NCBI GenBank assembly: GCA_037783415.1 | Contig: JAZGTN010000074.1 | Span: 620,001-684,000, forward strand | Reading direction: 5' to 3' | Source of the DNA: Leptasterias polaris | Taxonomy: Eukaryota > Echinodermata > Asteroidea > Forcipulatida > Asteriidae | DNA length: 64,000 nucleotides | Part shown: positions 22,009-34,800 of the stretch, one piece after another | How the letters are laid out: every line of letters begins with the position of its first letter | Position numbering within the stretch: the first letter of the stretch is position 1 | Notes under the pieces: model-generated | What the model saw: only the letters and a program-made list of their open reading frames with translations | What the model was told of the DNA's origin: nothing | Databases searched by the model: none | Program-made: the position numbers and the translations under genes

Positions 22009-23125
22009 AGTCTTTGAATGAGTCAGGGACCACTCAAGGAGTCGGGGACCACTCAAGGAGTCAGGGGCCACTCAAGGAGTCAGGGGCCACTCACAGAGTC
22101 AGGGGCCACTCACAGAGTCAGGGGCCACTCACAGAGTCAGGGGCCACTCACAGAGTCAGGGGCCACTCACAGAGTCAGGGGCCACTCACAGAGTCAGGGG
22201 CCACTCACAGAGTCAGGGGCCACTCACGGAGTCAGGGGCCACTCACGGAGTCAGGGGCCACTCACGGAGTCAGGGGCCACTCAAGGAGTCAGGGGCCACT
22301 CAAGGAGTCAGGGGCCACTCAAGGAGTCAGGGGCCACTCAAGAAGTCAGGGGCCACTCAAGGAGTCAGGGGCCACTCAAGGAGTCAGGGGCCACTCAAGG
22401 GGTCAGGGGCCACTCAAGGGGTCAGGGGCCACTCAAGGAGTCAGGGGCCACTCAAGGAGTCAGGGGCCACTCAAGGAGTCAGGGGCCACTCAAGGAGTCA
22501 GGGGCCACTCAAGGAGTCAGGGGCCACTCAAGGAGTCAGGGGCCACTCAAGGAGTCAGGGGCCACTCAAGGAGTCAGGGGCCACTCAAGGAGTCAGGGGC
22601 CACTCAAGGAGTCAGGGGCCACTCAAGGAGTCAGGGACCACTCAAGGAGTCAGGGACCACTCAAGGAGTCAGGGGCCACTCACAGAGTCAGGGGCCACTC
22701 ACAGAGTCAGGGGCCACTCAAGGAGTCAGGGGCCACTCAAGGAGTCAGGGGCCACTCAAGGAGTCAAAGGCCACTCAAGGGGTCAGGGGCCACTCAAGGG
22801 GTCAGGGGCCACTCAAGGGGTCAGGGGCCACTCAAGGGGTCAGGGGCCACTCAAGGGGTCAGGGGCCACTCAAGGAGTCAGGGGCCACTCAAGGAGTCAG
22901 GGGCCACTCAAGGAGTCAGGGGCCACTCAAGGAGTCAGGGGCCACTCAATGAGTCAGGGGCCACTCAAGGAGTCAGGGGCCACTCAAGGAGTCAGGGGCC
23001 ACTCAAGGAGTCAGGGGGCACTCAAGGAGTCAGGGGCCACTCAAGGAGTCAGGGGCCACTCAAGGAGTCAGGGACCACTCAAGGAGTCAGGGACCACTCA
23101 AGGAGTCAGGGACCACTCAAGGGGT
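22009..23125. repeat. 19-bp minisatellite, about 58 copies
   Basis: The unit CTCAAGGAGTCAGGGGCCA repeats, with CACAGAG, CACGGAG and AAGGGG variants in blocks. The unit has no stop codon in any frame of this strand and 19 is not a multiple of 3, so long open frames run through all three frames. These are repeat artefacts, not a gene. It lies in intron 5. Confidence 0.95.
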
Positions 23126-23396
23126 TGAAAGTAAGGGAAGCATGCATGTACATGTATTGTCTACATGTAGTGTCCAGGCCATCCTTAAGGGCCCTGGTAA
23201 AAATTTGAAGGTAAAAATACTCTAGGTCCAAACTTCCTTTTGTGGAAAATCAGCCCAAACTGTTCATGATTTTTAAAACGTTTTCACTCTGCATTAGTTC
23301 TCCTGTTTTCCCCCTTTTTTTTATCAGTTGGCAAAAAAAATGAAGCGGTGATTCTCTGAACCTGAGTGTTCTTATAGAACATGTGATGCTACTCAC

Positions 23397-23492
23397 CATA
23401 TCATTGGGGCTGTAGTGATCATCAAGATAGTCAGTCAAATCCTCTACATGACAAGCATAAACAGTATCCACAACCTGCTTCAGTAACAACAG
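23397..23492 (-). CDS. Coding exon 5: C-terminal helix of the DDT-like domain
   Basis: The borders are TTTGTAG|CTGTTG and GATATG|GTGAGT, phase 0 to phase 0, residues 113-144. It encodes LLLLKQVVDTVYACHVEDLT followed by DYLDDHYSPNDM. The Leu-rich helix followed by an acidic helix corresponds to the R.xILhxLCdyrlD segment of CECR2/BAZ/RSF1 relatives. Confidence 0.87.
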
Positions 23493-24012
23493 CTACAAAT
23501 CAAACACAACAAAGTTTAAAAGAAAACATAAATTACACTTTGAGACTGCACGCACCTGTGTACGCTGTTTGTATACTACATTCATCCAAACACAACATAA
23601 TCCTATCATTCATGTCATTAACCCGGAATATCCCAGGTCACATGACACGCACTCACATTTTGGTCCTGGGATATCCTTGGTTGTGCAATTGATGAACATT
23701 TGCCTCTGCCATGCTCGTCGTACAATATAGGCTATGAAAACAAAAATATGACCTCAACTATCTGTTGAATGGCACCATTTTTTGGAATAATTTGTGTCAG
23801 CACCAAGGACTTTCTACAGCTTATCCTGCATGATTTGCATTCTTGAGTTATGGTGCTGATACTATATTTTAACAGTTTCCATATTCCGTATTGCACACAA
23901 TAGACTGTACATTACATGTAGCTCAAATTTACAAAAACATGATAAATAAAGAATGTTAAAAAGACAAGCTTTTTTAACATATCATACAATATAAGGATAC
24001 AAATGTACTTAC

Positions 24013-24121
24013 CCTGTCACTTGGGTGGAGCCCCCTATAAGGGAATTTAATCAAAAAATCTTTGCTGCGTGGTGCCCTGTCTTGAATAAAGCGCTGAATA
24101 TACCCCTCCCAGTTGAATATC
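24013..24121 (-). CDS. Coding exon 4: middle of the DDT-like domain
   Basis: The borders are TTTGACAG|GATATT and GTGACAGG|GTAAGT. The first base completes Gln76 and the exon ends in phase 0 at residue 112. It encodes IFNWEGYIQRFIQDRAPRSK followed by DFLIKFPYRGLHPSDR. The short spacer before a proline- and aromatic-rich turn, then a new amphipathic helix, fits the centre of a DDT domain. Confidence 0.87.
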
Positions 24122-24189
24122 CTGTCAAAATAAAGACAATAACTGTAACAAAAAATACTAAGTGTGTGTATAACTGTATAATGTACACT

Positions 24190-24670
24190 CAGGCCTCGAA
24201 TTACCACATTTTTAGGGCAAGGCCACTGTGGCCATAGAGCAAGCCAAATTTTTGAGGGTACCAAGGCCAGCAGATAGGGCACCAAGGCCAGCAGATAGGG
24301 CACCAAGGCCAAAAAGGCCATTAATAAACTATTAGTTGTAAATCAAAATAACACCATAATGCAAAGTTACCCTGAAAAAAAGTTTTTTACAAAAAAATTA
24401 AAATTTGCATGAAAAAGATATTGATAAATTGATAAATCATACATTTATCTTATTCATTTATAAATAAACCATAAAACTACAGTATAAGCCAGCAGATGTC
24501 AACACACTTCCGAGGTTTAAAAGAACACAACACCCACTCCTAAGGGTCACAAAACCACAAAGACACCACGCACGCTGCTTGAAGAAGGTAATTTTTGGAG
24601 GGGCACCAAGGCCAGTTACAAGGGCATCGGTGGCACTGGCCGTCGTGGCCCCCGTGTAAATCCAGGCCTG
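24190..24670. mobile_element. 481-bp CAGGCCT-family transposon, 6-bp target duplication
   Basis: The termini CAGGCCTCGAATTAC and GTAAATCCAGGCCTG are inverted, with TACACT on both sides (24,184-24,189 and 24,671-24,676). Both ends carry GGCCAnnnTGGCC-like motifs. There is no coding capacity. It lies in intron 3, next to exon 4. Confidence 0.88.
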
Positions 24671-24689
24671 TACACTTAGCGATGACCAC

Positions 24690-25712
24690 ATGCACTCCAG
24701 TACCAATACACACTAACCCTAAAACCACTCCACTACCAATCCACACTAACCCCACTCCAGTACCAATCCACAATAACCCCACTCCAATAACAATCCACAA
24801 TAACCCTACATCCACTAAGTACCAATCCACACTAACCCCACTCCAGTACTAAACCACACTAACCCTACATGTACATCCACTCCAGTACCAAATCAACACT
24901 AAACCTTCATCCACTCCAGTACCAAATCAACACTAAACCTTCATCCACTCCAGTACCAAATCAACACTAAACCTTCATCCACTCCAGTACCAATCAACAC
25001 TAAACCTTCATCCACTCCAGTACCAATCAACACTAAACCTTCATCCACTCCAGTACCAATCAACACTAAACCTTCATCCACTCCAGTACCAATCAACACT
25101 AAACCTTCATCCACTCCAGTACCAATCAACACTAAACCTTCATCCACTCCAGTACCAATCAACACTAAACCTTCATCCACTCCAGTACCAATCCACACTT
25201 ACCCTACATCCACTCCAGTACCAATCCACACTAAACCTTCATCCACTCACACTAACAGTACCAATCAACACTAAACCTTCATCCACTCAAGACCAATCAA
25301 CACTAAACCTTCATCCACTCAAGACCAATCAACACTAAACCTTCATCCACTCCAGTACCAATCCACACTTACCCTACATCCACTCCAGTACCAATCCACA
25401 CTAAACCTTCATCCACTCACACTAACAGTACCAATCAACACTAAACCTTCATCCACTCAAGACCAATCAACACTAAACCTTCATCCACTCAAGACCAATC
25501 AACACTAAACCTTCATCCACTCCAGTACCAATCAACACTAAACCTTCACCACTCCAGTACCAATCAACACTAAACCTTCATCCACTCCAGTACCAATCAA
25601 CACCAAACCTTCATCCACTCCAGTACTGATCAACACTAAACCTTCATCCACTCCAGTACCAATCAACACTAAACCTTAATCCACTCCATTACCAATCCAC
25701 ACTAACCCTACA
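24690..25712. repeat. 33-bp minisatellite
   Basis: The unit CTTCATCCACTCCAGTACCA then ATCAACACTAAAC repeats with 33-34 base spacing, about 28 copies, more diverged at the left edge. A longer sub-block near 25,190-25,350 is duplicated near 25,365-25,530. On the minus strand 33 bases keep frame and yield an 11-residue repeat, which I regard as spurious. Confidence 0.93.
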
Positions 25713-26448
25713 TACATGTACTATCACTGCCACACAACAAAATGCGACAAATGGTAAAAGTTGTTGTAGTTTGTTGCATTACATGTAGCAGCTAAATCAA
25801 ATCCCATACTCTGTTGCACTGTGATCTGTTAAACCACTTAGCTCTATTATTTTTTCATGCCTTGCTCATGCATGGCATTAATTTTTAAGAACTTTTGGAA
25901 TTATTTGTTTTTCAGAATATCAGTGTCACATTGAAATCATGACCAAATAAAGACAATGAGGAAATATGTGTTCCCCAAGAATCAGCCAACCCTTGACTGT
26001 AAACACCGACCGATAATCGGCCATGCATCTGGAATTTGGGATATTTGCACCTCATACAATAAACAATGATGGCAGCCTATAGATCTCTAGTAAACCTCCT
26101 TTGTACAAATGTACATGAACAAAATAAGGATGAATGCCTGGAATCGGAATAACACAAACAAACAAAAGGAAAGGGAAAATTTCAAGCATGATTTCCAGTA
26201 CCCTATGTCCCTCTTACATGTACATGTGTAGTACGAGGGAAACAAAGCATAGCACTGTAAGTGAATGCCTGTTCACACTACACAATGAAATGTTCGGGCG
26301 CGTTGATATCACCTGATTTTGACATTTTCCAGAAGTGATACAAAAAAGGCTTATTCGACTTAACGTTATGCATGTAAACATGTCTTCTGAGTTGTACTGA
26401 GAAATATTTTCATTTGCAATACACATGACACAACCGAAGTACAATGGC
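25713..26448. other. Part of intron 3: nothing recognised
   Basis: AT-rich sequence without convincing open frames or element ends. Confidence 0.6.
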
Positions 26449-27462
26449 CTACAATAGGCCTCGAATTACACGGCGGCCACGACGGCCAGTGCCGTTGCCC
26501 TTGCAACTGGCCGTGGTGCCCCTCGAAAAAATACCCTTTTCACGGCCATTATGCCGTGCCCTTTTCCCCCGTTGGCCTTCGTGCTCTTTTCCCAGTTGGC
26601 TGTCGTGCCCTTTTAACGAAAATTTAATATTTACTTGTTTTAGTTTGTCGACAATTTATCTTGTTTAATGTATATCCAGCACAATCCGCTCAAGAGAGAA
26701 GTTAATTGTAGCGTAAGCTGTTTACGTTCACGCACGCTATCACGACACTCAAACGGTTGCAAACACGCACCCGTTGAACAAGGTACACGAACATCCGACG
26801 TCTTTAAACAAGGAACCAGTCTATAACAAAACCATTTACCAATAGAGGGCACTCTGTTGTTTCTACCGGCCTCTTCTGGTGGAATTGTTGCACTGCGTCG
26901 TGACATGAAAAGGGCTGTTTAGTGAATGAATTGCGTCCAAAACTTTTCTGGTTACACTATATAATTTAATAATGCTACGAAAACAGCATTTTAAGCGGAC
27001 TGTTAAAGGTAAACTTGAACACTCTGCTGCCAAATGCAACAAATTTAAACTTCTTTTGGGGGAAACTGTTATGTTATTTATTACTTATTTTTAAATAAGT
27101 TAAATAATTTGTTTTTTACAAATCATGTGCAGTTTGCTTAATGAATAAGATATGATTTATCCATTTTCCTATTCATGTAAACTGTTTTATTGGGTTAACC
27201 ACCCATAGGGGAACCTCTGGTCAATTTTTTAAAATTATTCATAAATACCCCAGACAGTTTCGCTATTCCTATTGGTGGAGAGCACGTCACGTGGGGGTGT
27301 TTAAACGGCTGATAAAGACATAGCTGGAGCTGTTTAAGACCGGTTATTTTCGGATAGCATTTGTGCGGGTTAGCCCACAACCTCGTTCTCAGGGGTGATC
27401 GATCTCGCCGCGCCATTTTAGTCCATGGATACGAGGATGCATTACTACGCGCACCAATGCAT

Positions 27463-27868
27463 GTCGTGGCCGAGTGGATAAGAGCACCGAACTCAAGCTT
27501 TGGTGTTTCTGATCAGCAGAGTGTGGGTTCGAATCCCAGTCGTGACACGTGTGTCCTTAAGCAAGACACTTAACCACATGCTTCGTCCTTCGGATGGGAC
27601 GTAAAGCCGTAGGTCCCGTGTGTTGTGTAATGCACGTAAAAGAACCCAGTGCACTTATCGTAAAGAGAAGGGGTTCGCCCCGGTGTTCCTGGTTTGATTG
27701 GCTGCATATTGCGCCACAGCACCTTGTAAACCATTACATGGTGCTATGTAAAGGAATAGGTCTCATACTTCAACACGTAACCCCACATACCTTGTTGGAA
27801 AAATACTGCTAGCGCCATGATCTAGATGGAATGGCACTATATAAAATCCCGCTATTATTATTATTATA
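27463..27868 (+). mobile_element. Family A SINE, best-preserved copy
   Basis: The head ATGTCGTGGCCGAGTGGATA, box B GGGTTCGAATCCCAG, body CCTTCGGATGGGACGTAAAG and GTAATGCACGTAAAAGAACC, and the end GGCACTATATAAAATCCCGC followed by ATT repeats are all present. It serves as the reference for the split copy at 20.9-21.7 kb. Confidence 0.9.
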
Positions 27869-27975
27869 TCCGAAAACTGTCTCACGTACAGAGCTCAAGG
27901 ACGTCGGAAAACAGATAAGTTTTTACAGAGTTTCCTACTTTATTACGCCTTTTAAACAAAAGGGCATTTATGAAT

Positions 27976-28141
27976 GGGAATAAAAGGGTAGCGACTCGTT
28001 CTTAAACGACCGTTTAAAACCTTGCAGGGTCGTGGCCGTGCGATAAAGGCCCTCGCCTTCGGCTCGGGCCTTTATCGCACGGCCACGACCCTGCCGGTTT
28101 TAAACGGCCGTTTAAGAACTCGTCGCTACCCTTTTATTCCC
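27976..28141. repeat. Near-perfect 166-bp palindrome (foldback element)
   Basis: Arms of about 80 bases start GGGAATAAAAGGGTAGCGAC and end in its near complement. The centre at CTCGCCTTCGGCTCGGG leaves a loop of only a few bases. Mismatches are few. Upstream, ATTCATAAATACCCC also occurs in related copies at about 28.89 kb (as ATTCATAAATACCCT), so the hairpin belongs to a larger mobile unit. Confidence 0.9.
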
Positions 28142-28508
28142 TTATTTATATTTATGTTTTTAGTTTTCTGGTGGGGAAACTTGCAACTTATTTAGATGCT
28201 TCTAATCTAGCCAGAGGTTTTCAACTCGGCTAATTGATATGACGTTCTTTTTTTCCCCAGATCAGGAAATATTATCTTGGACACTTTTTCAATAAAAGTG
28301 GCATGTTTAATGAATCAACAAGTGTAGTTCGCCGTTGGTTATATTTTGTTTAATAACTTTCATAATTTAGTGGCCTTCGTGCCTTTTTTATTTTCACATT
28401 TTGGCCTTAGTGCCCTTCCTACTGGCCTCGGTGCCCTCCAAAATTTTGAAAACTCCAAGGCCAAAGTGGCCTTGCCCTAAAAAAATTGTAATTCCATGCC
28501 TGCTACAA

Positions 28509-29934
28509 TGACAATATGTACAAATACATTTTGTATAATGTATGTATACAGTGTAATACAATGTAGGTATGTCTATGTGTGTATGTGTGTATGTATATAC
28601 ATGTATGATGTAGGTATGTCTACAAAATTTACTACAATGTACAAATTAAGCCTATTGTTTATTTACAATGTAATCCAATGTTCATTTAATGTTCATTTTC
28701 TACATGTACTTGTACCTGCAGACCAAAGTGTTAATTTACTACAACATACACATTGCACATGTACAGTACATGTACAGCATACATGTAGTACACTGTAATG
28801 TGCATCTTGTAATGTGCATCTTATAATGTGCAAGAAAACTGAACCGAAATAAAATTTACGTAGTCTTCAGTTTCTAATTTTGATTTTCCATTCATAAATA
28901 CCCTGGAGATTTCATGCATTCTAATTGGTCAAAGCGTTCAGGGCTTATAGGCTGTGTGTTGGAATGCAAGCTTAAACGATATTCAATTTTTCTGGTCATC
29001 ATTTGGTTTCAGGTCAACTTGGGCATTGCCATCGGCCCACAGAAAAATTATGACAACAACGGTGAACTTGTATTCAAAAGGGACATTCACTTTCCATACT
29101 TAACTTGACATTTTCATGTTGGGCCACTTGATCATATTGGGACTGTAACTGGTCACTAATTTGTACATACATGTACACTGTATGATCACCATGACATCAC
29201 ACTTCTCAATTGTTCATCTTGTTATAGACCATGTTACCTTTGTTTACAAAGTGGTGACCTTGTAGATTCTAAAGCGTTTCCTGCAGGGCAAGATACTACA
29301 CAGGCATATGGGAAGATTTACATTTTGTGTCATAATTTTCACATAAATTCAAAATTTACAAAAGCAATAGCTGTACAGCTTTTGAGATGTCCTCCCTTTC
29401 TTCATATCAAAAGTTGAGAAAAATCTGACAGTGCAATCTCCATAAAACATAAGATTTGTTGTTTTCTTCCATTGAGCTGTGTACAAATGTGCCTGCAGGA
29501 AGTCCAGGCTCTGTGGCTCTTTTGTAAACATGTGATGTCACAGGTCACATCGTCTATACATGTGTTTGTTATGGGGGGGGGGGGATGATTGCATACAGTC
29601 AAAATGCTGTGATGAAGATGCAATGTTTTTTATCATGCACTATCGTGTAAACAATTTTTGTAAATTATCTTGTTTCTGAAATGGACTGTTAACAATCCAT
29701 GTGTAACCGACCATTTCAAAAATGGTTACAGGTTTACAAAAATTAACCGTAAAAGCACAAGCTTACAATGTACATGTAGTTACCACTCTTTTATTCCCAA
29801 TAATCAAGCTACATGTACATTACAAGAGCACACAGAGAATCGCACACCTCTGCCATGAGAGCAGTAGGGGATGATACCACATGTACATGTATCATTACTT
29901 TACTGCTGGTGAATGCTGGACAATAAACCATCAG
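28509..29934. other. Part of intron 3: no gene seen
   Basis: It contains TGTA/TACATGTA-rich microsatellite-like sequence (28,530-28,800), a partial foldback end near 28,888 and a G run at 29,574. No coding region is supported. Confidence 0.6.
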
Positions 29935-30240
29935 GGTGTCATGGCTAAGCGGTTCAGATCATCAAATTTAAGTTCTGGTGGTTAAGTCATTGGAGTGTGG
30001 GTTCGAATCCCGGTCATGACACTTGTACGTGTGCTTGAGCAAGATTATTATACTATAATTGCTTCTCTTCACCCAGGGGTAAAAATGGGTACCCGCAAGG
30101 GTAGAGGTTGATATTGTGTATGAAAAAGCTTTGGAGCGCCACGGCAGCTGGGGCTGTATACTCCCCACGGAGCTGAGAAAGATTAAAGGAATGTTATTGG
30201 CCAAATGACCAGGGCAGTAATGAAAAGAGCATTGCAAAAG
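29935..30240 (+). mobile_element. Family A SINE, diverged
   Basis: The head GTGTCATGGCTAAGCGGTTC, box B GGGTTCGAATCCCGG, body CACCCAGGGGTAAAAATGGG and GGCTGTATACTCCCCACGGA match the 6.7 kb copy in reverse orientation. It ends near the TA site of the next element. Confidence 0.83.
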
Positions 30241-30245
30241 AACTA

Positions 30246-31001
30246 CCGTAGTCTTCGGCGTATAAGCCGCGGCTTATACACTGTACGTTGATTTTTGCCT
30301 TAAGAAAAACTCCTGCGGCTTATATGCTGGGCGGCTTATAACTGGGTGGCTTATATGCCGACATGTTAATAGTGAAGAACAAAAACCAGCATACACTTTT
30401 TTAAGAAAGAACATTTGTAAAATATTTCTAGATGAAAAAAACACTCTTTGAAACAAAAAAACCTGCAAAACACGGCCTGTGTGATGTGATGGTTTTAACA
30501 AAATGTTGTTGAAAATCCCAGCAAATCTTTTGAGCCGAGGAGTCGTGAACCTTGGCCCCATACCATGCTGGTTTCGATTATGACTTTCACTGGTGACCGC
30601 TTGTACCAGGAATGGCCACATCTGCTGGTCTAGGAACTGGCCTTGCGTTTTTACACGGACCATCAGTTCAGGGAGTGATGCGCCAGACAATGCTCCAAAG
30701 GGTGCCTGTATCAATTATATTCCTAATACATGTACATGTATGTCACACTTAAAAAAAATAAATAAATACACCCACTTTACTGCAGACCATTCTAATTAAA
30801 GATTTCAATAACGATGGATGGTGTTAACTTCAATACATTTTGACTTTAAATGCAACACCGCCCGCCAGTCACCTGGCCCTTCTGCGTGTGCGGTCACCAC
30901 TGGGGCTTATACTTCGGGCAGCTAATACAGTGGCACCAAAATCTTGTTTTGAAAAATTTTGGCACTCATACACTGTGTGGCTTATACGCCAAAGATTACG
31001 G
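30246..31001. mobile_element. 756-bp inverted-repeat transposon, TA target site
   Basis: The ends CCGTAGTCTTCGGCGTATAA and TTATACGCCAAAGATTACGG are inverted, with TA on each side. GGCTTATA recurs several times near both ends. The end signature CCGTA...TACGG is shared with the 11.93 kb element. No transposase is visible. Confidence 0.82.
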
Positions 31002-31812
31002 TAGTATTATTATTATTATTTGGGTAATTTTCTCAAGAATATGATCATCCCATTTGCAAACTTGCATGATATTACACGTAGTTACTTCAATAACAAAACT
31101 GTGATATGCAACAATTTTGTCTCCATTTCATTGTTCATCCCTTGCTCTTTCTGACTACATTCTGCCTCTTTCTTTTTTTCACTTCTTTCTACCTGACTGC
31201 TCCTATTCCTCTAGTTCTTGTGTGTTGTGTCAAAGCGTAAGGTCATTGATCATGTTGGTGCAACAAAAGACTGAAGTTTTACTTTTGTTTACTACATGTG
31301 GGGGTAATTATTAAAAAAGAACATGAACATGTGTGCTTGGTGCAACACTTCTCAATGAAGAACAAGGCATACCGAGTATTAATTTTATATACATGTAGTC
31401 ATGATAGTGGATGTTCATGAGGTACATGTACATGTACATGAACAGATGTAGTTTTAGGTACAAACTGTGAAATGGAAATTTTTCCGTGATATAAACATAC
31501 ACACACACTCGGGCCTACATGTACCGAGTTTAGTGTACATAACAGGCCTACATGTATGTGTACATGAAAATGAGGTAAATGTATGTAAATGATGATATGT
31601 TGATTTATGTGATTGTTTGCATCTTGACATGAATGTCATCTGATTTTAAACATGTTTAACAATAAACTATCAGGTAGGGTCTAATGTTCTTTTTGTGGGT
31701 GGGCCAATTCTGTTGATAGAGGGCAGTGGCTCTCCCCCACCCCTCCAGTAGGGACGCCACTGTATTCCTAAATGGGTTCATGTGTACAGTCATAAGTGGC
31801 TCATATTGGCCA

Positions 31813-34800
31813 TGCTATTAATAATAATAATAATAATAATAAAGACTTGTTATGCGCACATATCCACCCTGCTGGGTGTTCAAGGCGCAGTAAACCAAAA
31901 AAACAAACAAAAGAAAAACAGAAACAACTAAATTATTCCTTGAAAACCTGTGACATTAGATAAGTTTTGAGAAGTGATTTAAATTTTGTGGTACAAAGAC
32001 AAGATCTAAGATTATGTGGTAGAGAGTTCCAGATGCGTGGCGCAGCTACAGAAAAAGACCTGTCACCCCAGGAGTGTTGAGACTTGGGTTCCTTGAGGAG
32101 AAGCATGGTACTGGATCGAAGATTCCTTGACGGAGTGTAAACTTGAAGCAGTTCAGAGATATAGTGGGGAGCCTTGCCGTTAAGTGCTTTGTGGACAATG
32201 AGCATCAGCTTGAAGATGATACGTTGAGAGACAGGGAGCCAGTGAAGTTGTTTCAGAATGGGGGTAATAGAACAAGACTTTTTAGACAGTGTCACGATGC
32301 GGGCTGCGGTGTTTTGGAGGCGTTGAAGGCGGGAAATCTGGTTGTTAGGAAGACTGTAGAGAAGAGCATTGCCGTTGTCAAGACGAGAAGTTACGAATGC
32401 ATGAATGACTTTTTCAGTGGCACTCTTGTTCAAGTACTTGCGTATCTTACCAATATTCCTGATGTGAAATGATGACACACGTATGATGTTGTTGATGTGT
32501 GGTTGAAGTGTCATTGATGAATCAAAAATAACCCCCAAGTTCCGAGCTTGCAACGAGGGAGCTATCCGAGCATTACCAATGGAAATGTATGGCACTGAAA
32601 CCTTTGTTAATTGTTGACGAGACCCAAAAAGAATGAACTCTGTTTTATCATCATTCAACTTCAGGAAGTTCTGTTGGGTCCAACGTCGAATCTCTTGGAT
32701 GCAATTCTCAAGTCTTTCAATAGAGGTATTGGCATTTTCTTGAGTAGATTTAAACGTGATGTATAGCTGAGTGTCGTCTGCGTACACATGGTAATTCAGG
32801 TTAAATTTCAGGATGATGTCACGAATCGGTAAAGTGTACAGTGTAAACCACTGTGGGCCCAGTACCGACCCCTGTGGCACAGAGTAATTTAGGACAACAG
32901 GGTCTGATACCACATTGCCGATACACACATGCTGAGTTCTATTGAATAGATAGGATTTGCACCATGCCAGGGCTGTGTCCTGGATGCCAAGATGATTCTG
33001 GAGCCGAGAGAGAAGGATGTTGTGATCAACAGTGTCAAAGGCAGCACTCAAGTCTAACAGTACTAGTGCTGTAAGGTTGCCATTGTCCATTGCTGTAAGA
33101 ATATCGTTGCTCACACGGACTAGTGCAGCTTCTGTCCCATGGAAAGGCTTGTATGCCGACTGGAACATGTCGGACAGGTTGAAAGCATGAATGTGATCGC
33201 TAATGCGTGATGAAACTACTCGTTCGATGACTTTTCCAAGATATTTTAAGTTCGCAACCGGTCTGTAGTTTTTGAATACCTCCTTGTCCAGGTTTGGTTT
33301 CTTGATGAGCGGCCTGATGTAGGAAACTTTTAGGCTATCGGGGAAACAACCAGAGCTAAGAGATTCATTAACAAGATTAGTGATGTACGGAGCAAATACA
33401 TCAATGTTTTGTTTTATCATGGATGTCGACACTGGATCCAGCTCACAGGATTTTGAAGGAGATTTCATGATACTTCTTTTAATCTCAGTAACAGTGGCAG
33501 GCTCAAACACAGACAGTCTACACTCTGGTTGAAGATCTGGCATTGTCTGCAGCACGTCATAAGGGACTGATGAAAATGATGAGCGGATGTCTGAAATCTT
33601 GGTGACAAAGAATTTTTGAAATTCATTTGCCAGTTCCTGATCATTGTTGGTTGATGGGAGGACAGGGGTTTTGGGTTTGAGCAACAGCTTATCAATTATC
33701 TTGAAGAGCTTCTTTTGATCTCCTGAGGATTCATGCACTTGGGATGAGTAATGTGTAATCTTTGCCTGGTTGATCAATTTCCTGACCACAGTACATTGGT
33801 TGCGGTATTCCCGTCGTTGTGATTCCAGTTTGCCGTTTTTCCGCCATTTCCGCTCAAGTTGACGACAAATCTTTCTCGCGGTTCGAATATCAGCATTGAA
33901 CCAGGAGACTTCAGTTCGGACCTTGACTGATCTTGTTTTCCAAGGTGCGTGTTTATCCAAGATGTCACGGACAGTACTTTCGTATTGGCTAACATAGGAA
34001 TCCAAGCAATCATGATCAAGTTTTAGCTTTTCTAAGTGAGTTCCTATGTCTTGGAACACTTCAGGAAAATTTACTTTTTTCCACTGTCGGCTCTTTACAG
34101 TGATGGTTGGGACTTTGGGCTTGCACAGGCTCAAGTTACACATAACTGCATAATGGTCTGATAACCCAGGTAGAGTGACAATGTTTGAGACAATAGGTGG
34201 GGTGATATCACGAGTTATGACAAGGTCCAGGCAATGGCCAAGACGATGAGTCGGCTCCATGACATGCTGGGTGAGACCAAAAGCCAGAAGCAAAAGCTTA
34301 AATTGGTTTGCATTGGTGTTATGGATGTCATCAACATGAATGTTAAAGTCACCAGTGATGATGATGTCAGATGGATGAAGGAGATATTCCAAAATCAAAT
34401 TCTCAAATTCTCTTAGAAAACTTGAGAAAGTCACATGTCGGCCGTTGGAATCTCTTTCTGGTCTGTACACAATGACAAGGCGAACAGATTTAGAGTTTCC
34501 AGAAATCTCAGCATGAAGAGATTCAAAGGTTGTGTATTGGACGTCATTACTTTTCACAGAGACAGATAAAGTGGATCTGTACAGTATTGCAACTCCTCCA
34601 CCAGTCTTTACAGGTCTAGGGATGTGATGAAAATAGTAGCCAGCAGGGGTACACTGACGGCATGTTAAGTCGTCACCTGGTCTCAGCCATGTTTCTGAAA
34701 CAGCGACAAGATCCAGATTTTTGTGCAGAACAAAATCAACAAAATCATCATACTTGTTGCAAATGGACTGTGTGTTCAGAACACAAAGGCTGAGTTGAGA

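Larger units (their letters stand above)
26455..28502. mobile_element. 2.0 kb CAGGCCT-family element with nested insertions
   Basis: The left end TAGGCCTCGAATTACACGGC and right end TTGTAATTCCATGCCTG are inverted. CTACAA flanks both (26,449-26,454 and 28,503-28,508). A family A SINE (27.46 kb) and a long hairpin element (about 27.23-28.15 kb) are nested inside, which explains the size compared with the 481-base copy. Confidence 0.85.

Noticed and set aside
21876..23208. Overlapping open frames of 358 and 396 codons
   Set aside because: They exist only because a 19-bp stop-free unit repeats; the same peptide appears in every frame.
24941..25198. Open frame with an 11-residue repeat on the minus strand
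   Set aside because: Produced by the 33-bp minisatellite; no other coding sign.
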